Assembly (NCBI GenBank): GCA_016928055.1
Contig: JAFGLM010000003.1
Location: forward strand, 41,154-105,153
Direction: 5' to 3'
Length of the DNA stretch: 64,000 nucleotides
Source: Gammaproteobacteria bacterium
GTDB taxonomy: Bacteria > Pseudomonadota > Gammaproteobacteria > HTCC5015
The notes under the pieces were generated by a model that saw only the letters and a list, made by a program, of their open reading frames with translations, had not been told where the DNA came from and ran no database searches. This document shows positions 8,233 to 16,751 of the stretch, piece by piece. The position numbers and the translations under genes are program-made. Every line of letters begins with the position of its first letter. Position 1 is the first letter of the stretch.

Positions 8233-9228
8233 GTGATCATAGAAACACGAGCCTACGCCCGCGCCGGTTTGCTCGGAAACCCTTCCGATGGCTATTTCGG
8301 CAAGACGATCTCTATTTCGGTGAAAAATTTCGGTGCCCATATCACCCTGTATCAGAGCCCGGAATTGAAAATTGAACCCCAAACTCAGGATATCAACGAA
8401 TTTTCCAGCATTCATGATCTTATCGAAAGAGTAAAAATCCACGGTTATTACGGTGGCGACCGCCTGATCAAGGCAGCCATAAAAACGTTTGCCGACTACT
8501 GCCGGCAGAAAAATATTAAAATCGAAAATAAAAATTTTACCATTCGTTATCACTCGACCATTCCCCGCCAGGTTGGACTGGCCGGATCGAGCGCTATCGT
8601 TACTGCAACCATGCGTGCGTTAACGCAATTTTATAAAATTGACATCCCGCTGGAAATATTTCCTTCGATTGTTTTGAAAGTCGAAACCGAGGCACTTGGC
8701 ATCAACGCCGGTTTACAGGACAGGGTCATTCAAACTTATGAAGGCTGTGTTTACATGGATTTCGACAAGCAACTGATTGAAACCAAACAGCATGGTCGCT
8801 ATGAGCGCCTCACACCAAAAACGCTGGATAATCTTTACATAGCATACAAGGTTGAACTGGGGAAAGTATCCGGCACAGTGTTAAATGATATACGGTCACG
8901 GTATGATCGCGGCGATATCGAGGTCATCGAGACGCTCCAGGAAATCGCCTCACTCGCTGAACAGGGCAAACAAATGCTGATTAAAGGAGACATTGACGCG
9001 CTCAATGCACTTATCAACAGGAATTTTGACCTGCGAAGAAAAATAATGAACATTTCAGACAGCAACCTTGAGCTTGTCAACACTGCCAGAGCTTGCGGAG
9101 CCTCTGCCAAGTTTACCGGTTCAGGCGGTTCGATCGTCGGTTTCTATAGTGATGATGAGACCCTGACCAGATTGATCATAGAGATGAAAAAGATCAAAGC
9201 CAGGGTCATCAAACCATTTGTCTTTTGA
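8233..9228 (+). CDS. GHMP-family sugar kinase (glucuronokinase-like)
   Basis: The 331-residue cytosolic kinase has the three GHMP motifs: an N-terminal 'RAYARAGLLGNPSDGYFGK', the ATP-binding loop 'PRQVGLAGSSAIVTA' (about 115-129) and a C-terminal 'CGASAKFTGSGGSIVG'. The N-terminal motif and length resemble glucuronokinase/galactokinase-like anomeric sugar-1-kinases more than homoserine or mevalonate kinases. The start is GTG at 8233 with GGAG 8 bases upstream. It lies 16 bases before galU, so the two are translated together. That pairing suggests that a sugar 1-phosphate made here is turned into a UDP-sugar by the neighbour. The substrate is not shown by the sequence. Confidence 0.75.
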   Translation: MIIETRAYARAGLLGNPSDGYFGKTISISVKNFGAHITLYQSPELKIEPQTQDINEFSSIHDLIERVKIHGYYGGDRLIKAAIKTFADYCRQKNIKIENKNFTIRYHSTIPRQVGLAGSSAIVTATMRALTQFYKIDIPLEIFPSIVLKVETEALGINAGLQDRVIQTYEGCVYMDFDKQLIETKQHGRYERLTPKTLDNLYIAYKVELGKVSGTVLNDIRSRYDRGDIEVIETLQEIASLAEQGKQMLIKGDIDALNALINRNFDLRRKIMNISDSNLELVNTARACGASAKFTGSGGSIVGFYSDDETLTRLIIEMKKIKARVIKPFVF

Positions 9229-9244
9229 ATAAGGAATTTGCTAC

Positions 9245-10111
9245 ATGATCAAAAAAGCAGTGATACCTGCAGCAGGATTCGGAACCCGCTTTTTACCTGC
9301 AACCAAAGCACAACCCAAAGAGATGCTGCCGATTATCGATACGCCGACAATTCAATATGTCGTACAGGAAGCGGTTGATAGCGGAATAGAAGATATCCTC
9401 ATTATTTCCGGTAAGGGCAAGCGGGCTATAGAAGATCACTTCGACCGTAACTGGGAACTTGAAGCACTTCTCGACGAAAAAGAAGATAACAAGTTTTATA
9501 ATGAAATTCGTCATATTGGCGATATGGCAAACATTCATTATATTCGCCAGAAAGAAATGAACGGCCTGGGAGACGCCATTCGTTATGCAAGGTGCCATGT
9601 TGGCAATGAACCTTTTGCTGTGCTACTGGGAGATTCGATCATTGATTCAGTTATCCCGGTTACTCAACAACTTATCGACATTTATGAGCAATACAAACAA
9701 TCAGTCGTAGCTGTACAGGAAGTGCCCCGGGAGAAAGTTTCACTGTATGGAATAATTGGCGGGCAGAAAATTTCAGATAAATTATGGCAGATAGATGAAT
9801 TAGTGGAAAAACCGGATATCAGAAAAGCCCCATCCAATCTTGCCTTTGCAGCCAGATATATCCTGACTCCCGGCATTTTTGATGCACTGGATGCAACCAC
9901 TCCGGGAAAAAACAATGAAATTCAGTTGACGGATGCCATGTCCCTGCTACTGCAGAGAGAATCTATTTACGCCAATGTCACACAGGGCACACGATATGAT
10001 ATTGGCAATAAGATGGACTACCTCAAAACCATCGTGCATTTCGGCCTTAAACGAAAAGAGTTTTCGGGCGAATTTAAGAAATTTTTAAAGGATCTGGTGA
10101 AAGGTTTTTAA
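9245..10111 (+). CDS. galU: UTP-glucose-1-phosphate uridylyltransferase
   Basis: The 288-residue protein has the nucleotidyltransferase start 'VIPAAGFGTRFLPATKAQPKEMLPI', shown here as overlapping motifs AAGFGTRFLPATKA and QPKEMLPI. It also has 'PTIQYVVQEAVDSGIEDIL', 'LGDSIID' and 'LVEKPDI', all standard for bacterial GalU. It makes UDP-glucose from UTP and glucose 1-phosphate in the cytosol, feeding polysaccharide and envelope synthesis. It follows the GHMP kinase by 16 bases. It could accept other sugar 1-phosphates such as that made by the kinase. A GC-rich inverted repeat follows the stop. Confidence 0.93.
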   Translation: MIKKAVIPAAGFGTRFLPATKAQPKEMLPIIDTPTIQYVVQEAVDSGIEDILIISGKGKRAIEDHFDRNWELEALLDEKEDNKFYNEIRHIGDMANIHYIRQKEMNGLGDAIRYARCHVGNEPFAVLLGDSIIDSVIPVTQQLIDIYEQYKQSVVAVQEVPREKVSLYGIIGGQKISDKLWQIDELVEKPDIRKAPSNLAFAARYILTPGIFDALDATTPGKNNEIQLTDAMSLLLQRESIYANVTQGTRYDIGNKMDYLKTIVHFGLKRKEFSGEFKKFLKDLVKGF

Positions 10112-10135
10112 ACATATCCAGGCTGCTGTCCCTGA

Positions 10136-10157
10136 GGCCCGCATGGCATGGCGGGCC
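10136..10157 (+). terminator. Hairpin behind galU, possible terminator
   Basis: GGCCCGC and GCGGGCC form a 7-bp GC stem around an 8-base loop, 25 bases after the galU stop. A T-rich stretch follows only about 13 bases later, so termination is plausible but not classical. Confidence 0.45.
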
Positions 10158-10260
10158 CAGGCCTGCTTCGATTTTCCCTTCCGAATATTTGTCAATTTGC
10201 CCATTTCAGGCCATATTAGACGAAGAATTTGGCCACTCCGTCAAAAAATTGAAATTTGCT

Positions 10261-10289
10261 GCAACCTTTTGTCACTTTTGTTCGTTCTA
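10261..10289 (+). promoter_or_regulatory. Candidate ECF-sigma promoter (autoregulation)
   Basis: GCAACC (10261-10266) with the AAC core typical of ECF -35 elements is followed after 16 bases by CGTTCTA (10283-10289), like an ECF -10 element. The start codon of the ECF sigma gene lies 43 bases further on. The position and form fit autoregulation. This is pattern reading only. Confidence 0.5.
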
Positions 10290-10331
10290 CCAGTATCGAG
10301 GCAATAAACCTACGAAAAGCGTGCATGACTC

Positions 10332-10883
10332 ATGACCCAGGTTGTATCCTTTTTTAAGCGCCAAAGCAGTGGAGATAGCTTCGAGGAAGTACTGGCGCCT
10401 CACATGAACTCATTGTTCAAACAGGCCTATCAGTACACCGGTAACACCCAGGACGCCGAGGATCTGCTGCAGGACCTTCTGGTCGAACTCTATCAAAAAC
10501 AGGACAAACTACACACAGCAAAATCCCTGCGCGCCTGGCTTATGCGATGCCTCTACAATCGTTTTGTCGACGGATACCGGAAAAAGAAAAGCGCTCCAAA
10601 TTTCGACAGTCTGCACGACGAATATCTGGCCAATAAACTCCCGAATGACGATTCCCCCGAAACCAGCTATTGGCATAAACAGGTACTGGCGGGGCTGTCA
10701 CTGCTCTCCAGGGAACAGCGGATGGTGGTTTGTTTACACGATATCGAAGGTCACACTCTTGCAGAACTCTCCGACATAATGAAAATCCCTTTGGGTACAC
10801 TGAAATCTCATTTATTTCGCGGACGTCGGATATTACAAGATAGATTTAAATTGCAACCTTTTGACGACTGTGTACGTCTCTAA
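10332..10883 (+). CDS. ECF-type RNA polymerase sigma factor
   Basis: The 183-residue protein has sigma-70 region 2 (about 20-90: 'YTGNTQDAEDLLQDLLVELY' and 'LRAWLMRCLYNRFVDGYRKK') and region 4 (about 120-175: 'LLSREQRMVVCLHDIEGHTL' and 'IPLGTLKSHLFRGRRILQ', a helix-turn-helix). There is no region 1 or 3, as expected of ECF factors. The zinc-finger anti-sigma gene follows after 46 bases and a secreted helical protein after that. The signal is unknown. The operon composition suggests an envelope or periplasmic stimulus. Confidence 0.92.
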   Translation: MTQVVSFFKRQSSGDSFEEVLAPHMNSLFKQAYQYTGNTQDAEDLLQDLLVELYQKQDKLHTAKSLRAWLMRCLYNRFVDGYRKKKSAPNFDSLHDEYLANKLPNDDSPETSYWHKQVLAGLSLLSREQRMVVCLHDIEGHTLAELSDIMKIPLGTLKSHLFRGRRILQDRFKLQPFDDCVRL

Positions 10884-10929
10884 TAACAAAGACACCCTGT
10901 TTTCGCCAGCGAGTTAAATTGGAAATATT

Positions 10930-11631
10930 ATGAAATGCAACGAACTAAATAATCTGATTGATGACTACATTGCGGGCCAGATCGAAGCCGGCGTGGAGAA
11001 ACAGATTTCAGATCACCTGACAGTTTGCATAGATTGCCGCGAGCGCGTTCGGCAGTACAAGGAATATTTTGTTCGCATGGCAACGTTCAATGCACCCAAT
11101 CTCGATAGCGGTCGCTCCGCAAGAATACTAAGGCTCGCGGTTGAAGAGGGTGAAAAAAGGATAGCTGCTAAAAAACATAAACTGTCCTTTATGCGAGGGT
11201 TTGCTGCCGCATCAATTTTGGCAGTCGCCTTATTATTTGGTGTAAACACCTTGAACACCAGCAACCCTCCGTCAGAGATCGTCAGCATGTATGATTGGGA
11301 GCGAGATATTTCCCTGGTCATCCATGTACCAAATGATATGGATGGCGCCCTGCTTGTCCTTGATTTACCGGATGATATCTCAATCCGTGGCCTTGAGTAC
11401 CTGGCGCATATAGAGTGGCCGGTAGATTTAAAGAAGGGCTCTAATGTCATCACACTACCCATCAATATCGAACCTTACGCCGAATATGCCGAGCAGTTGA
11501 CACTGGCGGCATCTATTGAATACAAAGATAAAAAACGCGACTTTATGCTGGACATTAGTCTGGCATCACCTCAAACCGGGAAGCACAGCCAGTTATTCGA
11601 TGCATCGGCTGCGCTATTCAATAACGTTTAG
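10930..11631 (+). CDS. Membrane anti-sigma factor with zinc-finger (ZAS/zf-HC2) domain
   Basis: The N-terminal cytosolic domain carries the anti-sigma zinc motif HLTVCIDC (HxxxCxxC, about residues 34-41). One membrane helix (about 78-98, 'FAAASILAVALLFGVNTL') leads to a periplasmic part of about 130 residues rich in beta structure. The protein would hold the upstream ECF sigma factor at the membrane and release it on a periplasmic signal. It lies between the sigma gene and a gene for a secreted helical protein. The periplasmic domain is not one I recognise. Confidence 0.85.
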   Translation: MKCNELNNLIDDYIAGQIEAGVEKQISDHLTVCIDCRERVRQYKEYFVRMATFNAPNLDSGRSARILRLAVEEGEKRIAAKKHKLSFMRGFAAASILAVALLFGVNTLNTSNPPSEIVSMYDWERDISLVIHVPNDMDGALLVLDLPDDISIRGLEYLAHIEWPVDLKKGSNVITLPINIEPYAEYAEQLTLAASIEYKDKKRDFMLDISLASPQTGKHSQLFDASAALFNNV

Positions 11632-11647
11632 TTAGTCGGAGAAGATC

Positions 11648-12136
11648 ATGAAAAACATTATAGGCATTTTAATTGGAGTACCGCTGGTGGCTCTGTTGAG
11701 CGTCCCAACATTTGCACAAGACCTTGACAATGTCGATGTTGGCGAAATCACGATGGACGTTTCTGATAATGCACGCACCATTAGAAATGAACATCGAAAT
11801 CGCATCCGCAATGTTGTTTATCAATATATGCTTGAAAATGGTGACATTACACAAGCCGAACTGGATGCACGTTTAGCACTTCGTGAAACACACCGTGAAG
11901 AACTTCGTGCGCTTCGAGAAGCGGGCGATAAAGAAGGCCTTGCGGCGCGTATCGCTGAACTAAAGCAAGAACGCGCAGCTCATAGAGAACAAATGCGCGA
12001 ATACATAAATGCACACGAAGACCTGGCCACTGCTCTCCAGGAACAACGGCGGGAATTTCAGGAACGGCGCCGAGAGGGTGCCGGCCCGGGTGATGGTGGG
12101 CAAGGTCCAGGCAATGGCGGTGGTAATGGTGCATAA
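11648..12136 (+). CDS. Small secreted helical protein, possibly Spy/CpxP-like, in the ECF operon
   Basis: The 162-residue protein has a signal peptide ending near TFAQ (about 23). A highly charged helical region follows (about 45-145) with repeated Arg/Glu patterns such as 'LALRETHREELRALREAGDK', and then a Gly/Pro-rich tail. A good ribosome site (GGAG) precedes the ATG by 9 bases. It starts 16 bases after the anti-sigma gene. Periplasmic helical proteins of the Spy/CpxP/zraP kind often act with envelope-stress regulators, which fits the position. The LTxxQ motif of that family is not clearly seen, so the role remains inference. Confidence 0.7.
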   Translation: MKNIIGILIGVPLVALLSVPTFAQDLDNVDVGEITMDVSDNARTIRNEHRNRIRNVVYQYMLENGDITQAELDARLALRETHREELRALREAGDKEGLAARIAELKQERAAHREQMREYINAHEDLATALQEQRREFQERRREGAGPGDGGQGPGNGGGNGA

Positions 12137-12173
12137 AATTTACCCCCCAATCTCAAAAAACAGTTGAGGTGAT

Positions 12174-12215
12174 TGCGCAAGTCTAAAGTTTCCATTTTTA
12201 GGCTTGCGCATTTTT
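12174..12215 (+). terminator. Rho-independent terminator closing the ECF operon
   Basis: TGCGCAAGTCTAAA pairs with TTTAGGCTTGCGCA (14 bp with one G-T wobble) around a 9-base loop, followed by TTTTTA. It lies 38 bases after the stop of the secreted protein gene. Confidence 0.88.
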
Positions 12216-12279
12216 ATGTTACCTCAATCGAGATCATAAAAGTCAGTGTTGTGAGGCGATAACATCAAGGGATTCTCAA

Positions 12280-13641
12280 ATGAAAAGAATTCGTAACATT
12301 ACTCACGTGGTTTCTCAAATACTACTATTGGTAACTCTCTCCGTACTTCCATTGATGTCGTTATCACAAACTTCATCACTAGTTGAGAAAGAAAATCTAA
12401 ACAGCAAAGCCAAACAGGCCTTTAAGTCAGGCAAATTTCATCAAGCATTAAATTACTATCAACAGCTTGATCAAATTTTTCCGTCTTACACTTCCCGGTA
12501 CAATCTCGCAGTCTGCCACTATAAGCTTGATAACTGGCGGCAGGCTTATAAGATTTTTAGCGAATTGCATAAACAGGAACCGATGAACGAGTACGTCCAC
12601 TTAAATCTCGCACTTGCAGCGGTTCGGCTGGGGAAAACTGAAGAGGCCCTGGAGCGCTTTATGTTGCTTGCTGATACTGCCGAATCAGATGAAATTTATG
12701 TCCTGGCATACAAACACTATCTTCAATTATCAGACACAAAGAATGACGCAACCCTGGAGCAATTGAAAAACAGAAAGTGGATGCTAAGCGCTGCTTTTGG
12801 TGTTGGTTCAAATGACAACATTATCGACCCCGCCGACGAAAACGCCAGCGCGCAAAGCGATACTTTTTCCGAACAGACCTTTTCCGCCAGCTGGTACAGC
12901 AGCGAGGACCTCAATAGAAGCTGGCTAGTCGATGCCTCGCTATACTCATCGAGTTACTCAAAAGTCAGCGAGTACGATGTCGATTTGGGCGGTGTTGGCG
13001 TGAAGAAATATTTTTCACTGGGTAAAAATCATCGTCTCCATCTGGGTGTTAGATTTGACCAGTCTTCCATAGATGGCACGGGTTATTTACAATCGATTTA
13101 TTATGATCTCGGAACACGCTACACTTTTAACAAGTTAGATTTGCTTGCGATTTCAATTAGCCTGCAAGAAAGCGATGACAGAGATGAAATTTATTATGGT
13201 TTGGCCGGAAAATCCTATCAGTTTTCCACGGACTACCAGAAATATACAGGCTCGCAACGCTGGAGATTGCGTTACCGCTTTGATCGGGATGATAAAAATG
13301 ACAGTGAGACTGTAATTGACGACGATGGCAATACGAGTTTTACCAGCTACTCTGCCGACAGACAAAGCCTTTATGGATCTTGGTCTTATCAAAGCAAAAA
13401 CTGGTATACCCAGCTATTCGTTAACTATCGGGACAGTCAGTACAAGGATCCGCACATTATCGACTCTATAAGCTCGTTACGTGCAGATCAAAGAGCCTCG
13501 GTCGGGCTTCAAATATCCCGTCAGCTATCTGAACATTGGACTTTGGATTTTGAGTTTAGCAACACAGACAATCAATCCACAATCGATCAATATGAATACA
13601 ATCAAAATATCGCTGCGCTTATGTTGTCATGGCAGAACTAG
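12280..13641 (+). CDS. TPR-repeat protein with C-terminal outer-membrane beta-barrel
   Basis: The 453-residue protein has a signal peptide (about 1-30) and a TPR-like region (about 35-165: 'AKQAFKSGKFHQALNYYQQL', 'YNLAVCHYKLDNWRQAYKIF', 'VHLNLALAAVRLGKTEEALE'). From about 170 to the end there are alternating beta strands rich in Tyr/Ser/Arg, ending in 'IAALMLSWQN' as an outer-membrane barrel would. This layout is like surface lipoprotein assembly modifier or export-pore proteins (TPR in the periplasm, barrel in the outer membrane). It follows the ECF operon but behind a strong terminator, so it has its own promoter. Cargo is unknown. Confidence 0.75.
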   Translation: MKRIRNITHVVSQILLLVTLSVLPLMSLSQTSSLVEKENLNSKAKQAFKSGKFHQALNYYQQLDQIFPSYTSRYNLAVCHYKLDNWRQAYKIFSELHKQEPMNEYVHLNLALAAVRLGKTEEALERFMLLADTAESDEIYVLAYKHYLQLSDTKNDATLEQLKNRKWMLSAAFGVGSNDNIIDPADENASAQSDTFSEQTFSASWYSSEDLNRSWLVDASLYSSSYSKVSEYDVDLGGVGVKKYFSLGKNHRLHLGVRFDQSSIDGTGYLQSIYYDLGTRYTFNKLDLLAISISLQESDDRDEIYYGLAGKSYQFSTDYQKYTGSQRWRLRYRFDRDDKNDSETVIDDDGNTSFTSYSADRQSLYGSWSYQSKNWYTQLFVNYRDSQYKDPHIIDSISSLRADQRASVGLQISRQLSEHWTLDFEFSNTDNQSTIDQYEYNQNIAALMLSWQN

Positions 13642-13823
13642 CTCGAAAATACCGCATAGAAAGCGTCATTTTAGCCACTGCTTCGAGTTCATTTCTTCCC
13701 ACGATTTCGCTAATTTCTCCCATTTTTACGTTAGGAACGACTTCGCATGGGTAAAGTTTTTGTTTATTGTGCCGATGGCAGGAACTGAAGCTTCTCGTAA
13801 ATCAAATTACTGAGTCTTACAGC

Positions 13824-14954
13824 ATGACAGATAGCATTCTTCGTTCAAGAACTGGAATATGGAAGTACCTGGTGATCCTTCTTTTCTTCCTCTCCACTAC
13901 GTCTTTTGGTGCTGAAATGGACAGACAGCGCATTGGATTTCTCACCGGAATTGAGCCCGAGAATGCGTTTTTCAGCCAAATGGTTAAGATTATGCAAGTC
14001 GCTGCTGACGATCTAAATACCGAATTGATTGTCGCGAATGACCCCAGTCGAAGCACCTATACAACGAAGCGTATTGGTAGCAAATTAATAGCCTCTGAAC
14101 CCAAACTGGACTTTTTTATTACCAAATATTTTGATGGCGTCACCCCCACTCATATAAAAGAAGCAAAGTTACGTGGTATTAAAGTTTTCGTTCTGAATTC
14201 TGATGTTTCGGAATCTGACTATCCGTTAGTTGGAAAGTTACCCCGCGAAAAATTTGAAAACTGGATTGGCCATATGGTTCCTGATGACAGGACGGCGGGT
14301 TATGAGCTTGCCGATTCACTTCTAAAACATGCTACCAAGACAATAGGCGCAGATAAGGAATTGCATTTCTTTGCGCTGCATGGGCCAGCCGATACCAGTG
14401 TTGTAAAACTTCGCGTTAAAGGAATGAAGCAGCGTATTGGACGCTCTTTGAATAATCTGATTTTAAGACAGGAAGTGGTCAACTGGACCGCTGAAGACGC
14501 GGAAAACAAAATTGTCGAGTTACATCAATCTGATCCAGAAATGGATGTCGTCTGGGGATTTAATGCCGCGATAACATGGGGCGCATATCAGGGGCTGGAA
14601 AAGATTGGCAAACAACCCGGTAAAAACGTAATTATTGGGGGATTTGATTATAATTCTGAGAGCATAAAGGCTATCGCCGACGGTAAAATCTCAACAGTTA
14701 TGTTCGGTCATTTTCTGGAAGGAGCATGGGCATTGGTCTTGTGCCATGATTATGCTCATGGAGTTGACTTTGCCAATAGCACCGGAGTTAGAATTTCTAC
14801 GCCATTAAGTATCATGGACACGAGTAATTATAAGCAATATCAAACTTTGTTAAAAAAGGAAAATTGGGAAAAAATTGATTTTAAAGAGTTCTCAAAAATG
14901 CATAACCCGAATCTGAGTGAATACAATTTCAAAATCAGCCAGTTTCTAAAATGA
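13824..14954 (+). CDS. Solo periplasmic sugar-binding protein (ribose/LuxP-type fold)
   Basis: The 376-residue protein has a signal peptide (about 1-30) and a two-lobed type I periplasmic binding protein fold. Motifs are 'RIGFLTGIEPENAFFSQMVK', 'GIKVFVLNSD', 'VPDDRTAGYELADSLL', 'DVVWGFNAAITWGA' and 'NVIIGGFDYNSES'. The ATG at 13824 is chosen because the longer frame begins with TTG at 13767 and would bury the signal peptide. No ABC permease or ATPase gene is adjacent. The protein may therefore serve a remote transporter or act as a sensor partner. A terminator follows. Confidence 0.8.
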   Translation: MTDSILRSRTGIWKYLVILLFFLSTTSFGAEMDRQRIGFLTGIEPENAFFSQMVKIMQVAADDLNTELIVANDPSRSTYTTKRIGSKLIASEPKLDFFITKYFDGVTPTHIKEAKLRGIKVFVLNSDVSESDYPLVGKLPREKFENWIGHMVPDDRTAGYELADSLLKHATKTIGADKELHFFALHGPADTSVVKLRVKGMKQRIGRSLNNLILRQEVVNWTAEDAENKIVELHQSDPEMDVVWGFNAAITWGAYQGLEKIGKQPGKNVIIGGFDYNSESIKAIADGKISTVMFGHFLEGAWALVLCHDYAHGVDFANSTGVRISTPLSIMDTSNYKQYQTLLKKENWEKIDFKEFSKMHNPNLSEYNFKISQFLK

Positions 14955-15023
14955 AATTGGGACGGAAATACCTACAAGATTGTAAAAATATCTTTTCCTG
15001 AAACCTGCATTAACTCATCTTAC

Positions 15024-15048
15024 AACCAGCAGACTCCGCTGGTTTTTT
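15024..15048 (+). terminator. Rho-independent terminator behind the sugar-binding protein gene
   Basis: AACCAGC pairs with GCTGGTT around a 7-base loop, followed directly by four further T residues. It lies about 70 bases after the stop. Confidence 0.8.
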
Positions 15049-15119
15049 ATGGCTCATTGATCTATTAATAGCAATTGTACAAACCACGTAATGGTTTAAT
15101 CTTCTTTAAGCTTAAAGTT

Positions 15120-15148
15120 TTGACAAGTTGACCCGATAACCAGCTAAT
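15120..15148 (+). promoter_or_regulatory. Candidate sigma-70 promoter of the small gene at 15177
   Basis: A perfect -35 TTGACA (15120-15125) is followed after 17 bases by GCTAAT (15143-15148), a 4 of 6 match to the -10 consensus. The start codon lies 28 bases further on, leaving a very short leader. Confidence 0.4.
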
Positions 15149-15176
15149 CGCCAGAAAACAACTTACTGGAGGCGTG

Positions 15177-15479
15177 ATGATAGCCACAATTGGACTTTGG
15201 GTGCCCAAAACAATCCATGCTCCACCTTTACCGGTGGTATTTTATATCCAGTCGTATTGCGATATCGACGTCAAATATGCGGAAAAAATGCTGAAGCTAT
15301 ACGACTTGCAACGCATTCAAACTCACGAATTTGATGATATAAAAGCGGCAAAAGAGTTTGCTCTGCGCAGCTACGGACTTAAGGCTTGTGAATTCAGAAA
15401 GTTTCAGATGGAAGGAGAAAGAACGGGTACATACCAATATAACGACGAAAAAGGTGAAATTACTAAACCCAAAAAATGA
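15177..15479 (+). CDS. Small hypothetical protein
   Basis: The 100-residue protein is not recognised. It has a weakly hydrophobic N terminus (IATIGLWVPKTI) that might be a degenerate signal, then a charged region with two cysteines (SYCDI, KACEF) and a lysine-rich tail. A GGAGG ribosome site precedes the ATG at 15177 by 4 bases; the GTG at 15174 is too close to it. A promoter-like sequence is present upstream. It stands alone between two terminated units. Confidence 0.55.
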   Translation: MIATIGLWVPKTIHAPPLPVVFYIQSYCDIDVKYAEKMLKLYDLQRIQTHEFDDIKAAKEFALRSYGLKACEFRKFQMEGERTGTYQYNDEKGEITKPKK

Positions 15480-15583
15480 GCCTGTCCCTCCCCCCTTGCT
15501 GTTAATCAAATCAGCTCTCCACATCCTCCTCCTTTGATACGCCACCTGCATGAACAATTTCACCATCATTCATGGTGCAGGAA

Positions 15584-16036
15584 TCAGAACTGAATCTGGT
15601 ACTGAACTCCATTATTGTCCACTCCTTCACCGAACCCCGTGGGACGTGCGCCCGGCTGTATCTCCATATTCATATTGATTACAGTTCCCTTATCACCGAC
15701 AAGCACACCTTTCGCCACGGCGCCTGTCGGAGCCGAAGTAGTTGTTACGGAACCCGTGCTAAACCCCCACGAATTCGTGTAGACCCCTTGTTCGGTTCCA
15801 CCGCCCTTGTAAATGCCGGTATATTGCCCGGAAAAATTTTCACCGGTAACCGGATTAAATCCGGTCATGGCGCCGGTACCATAGCTGGTTTGGAGTTGGA
15901 GCTGTATTTGTGTGCCGTCCTTTAGGGAATACATTGTTCCGGGTATCATCGAGCCAACCGGGGATACGTTGGGCATAACACACCCTGTCGTGAGAACGAT
16001 TATGAAAAAGAAAGACGTGCTTCGCCTGCATTTCAT
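15584..16036 (-). CDS. Small Gly/Thr-rich lipoprotein
   Basis: The 150-residue protein has a signal peptide with lipobox LTTGC (cysteine about residue 19). The rest is rich in Gly, Thr and Gln with beta-type alternation ('GTQIQLQLQTSYGTGAMTG', 'GENFSGQYTGIYKGG', 'GVQYQIQF'). The ATG at 16036 is chosen because GGAGG lies 6 bases upstream and the longer frame from 16063 spoils the signal. No family is recognised. It is probably an envelope protein with a small beta-sandwich or barrel. Confidence 0.7.
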   Translation of the reverse strand: MKCRRSTSFFFIIVLTTGCVMPNVSPVGSMIPGTMYSLKDGTQIQLQLQTSYGTGAMTGFNPVTGENFSGQYTGIYKGGGTEQGVYTNSWGFSTGSVTTTSAPTGAVAKGVLVGDKGTVINMNMEIQPGARPTGFGEGVDNNGVQYQIQF

Positions 16037-16145
16037 TGAAAACCTCCTAAAAAGGATTTGCATAATTAGTTTTGTGTTCCGGCGCTCATAAACAAACGAG
16101 GCTCCATTCTACTCCCATAGTTAGCGGCAGGTGGAAAACCTTACT

Positions 16146-16673
16146 TTAATCCGGCACGCCTTTTAACCTGGGTCCTGTGCAAATAGCGCGCCATTGCTCC
16201 AACTTGGCTAAAAAGGCTAAACGCGCATTTGCCGGACTAGTAGACGGCAGGCGTTGTAAAACATGCTTGCCAACCAGCTCCGGTGTTGAAAGAACATACC
16301 GGCGATATAGCTGCTCGGCCTTTACACCATTGAAAAACACGGCTCGAATATTTGAATGCTGCCGGTAAAACGCGACAAAGTCATTCACCACAATCGAGTC
16401 TTCATCAATCGATGTATCAAGGCTACCGGGGCGATAACAGGCATTAAGAACATCCCACAATGCAACTTTACTTTCCATCAAGGATTGCAAACGTTTTTTA
16501 TATGGCGCATCCACACCAAAACCATATAGATCCGCCATAATCGGCCAGAAGGCATTTCTTGGATGAGCATAGTATTGCTGTGCTTGGAGAGACTGGCCGC
16601 CAGGCATCGAACCCAAAATCAACACCTTCGCATCTTTTGATGCTATTGGTGGAAATCCTTTAGCATTATTCAC
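16146..16673 (-). CDS. DNA-deoxyinosine glycosylase (uracil-DNA glycosylase superfamily, family 6)
   Basis: The 175-residue protein has the family signature 'VLILGSMPGGQSLQAQQYYA' followed by 'HPRNAFWPIM', and further 'LWDVLNACYRPGSLDTSI', 'AVFFNGVKA' and 'LPSTSPANA'. The 'GSMPG.SL...YYAHPRNAFW' pattern is that of hypoxanthine-DNA glycosylases. These remove deaminated adenine from DNA in base excision repair. The start is GTG at 16673 with AAGG upstream. It stands alone on the minus strand. Confidence 0.85.
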   Translation of the reverse strand: MNNAKGFPPIASKDAKVLILGSMPGGQSLQAQQYYAHPRNAFWPIMADLYGFGVDAPYKKRLQSLMESKVALWDVLNACYRPGSLDTSIDEDSIVVNDFVAFYRQHSNIRAVFFNGVKAEQLYRRYVLSTPELVGKHVLQRLPSTSPANARLAFLAKLEQWRAICTGPRLKGVPD

Positions 16674-16751
16674 TATTGGACCTTGCGACTAAATAATCAG
16701 GAGCCTGAACATATTGACCGTTTCAAAGCCTTTGAGTTTGATTTTAATTTC

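Noticed and set aside
8020..8553. 177-residue minus-strand frame opposite the GHMP kinase start
   Set aside because: It overlaps a well-supported gene and has no domain. It is an antisense shadow.
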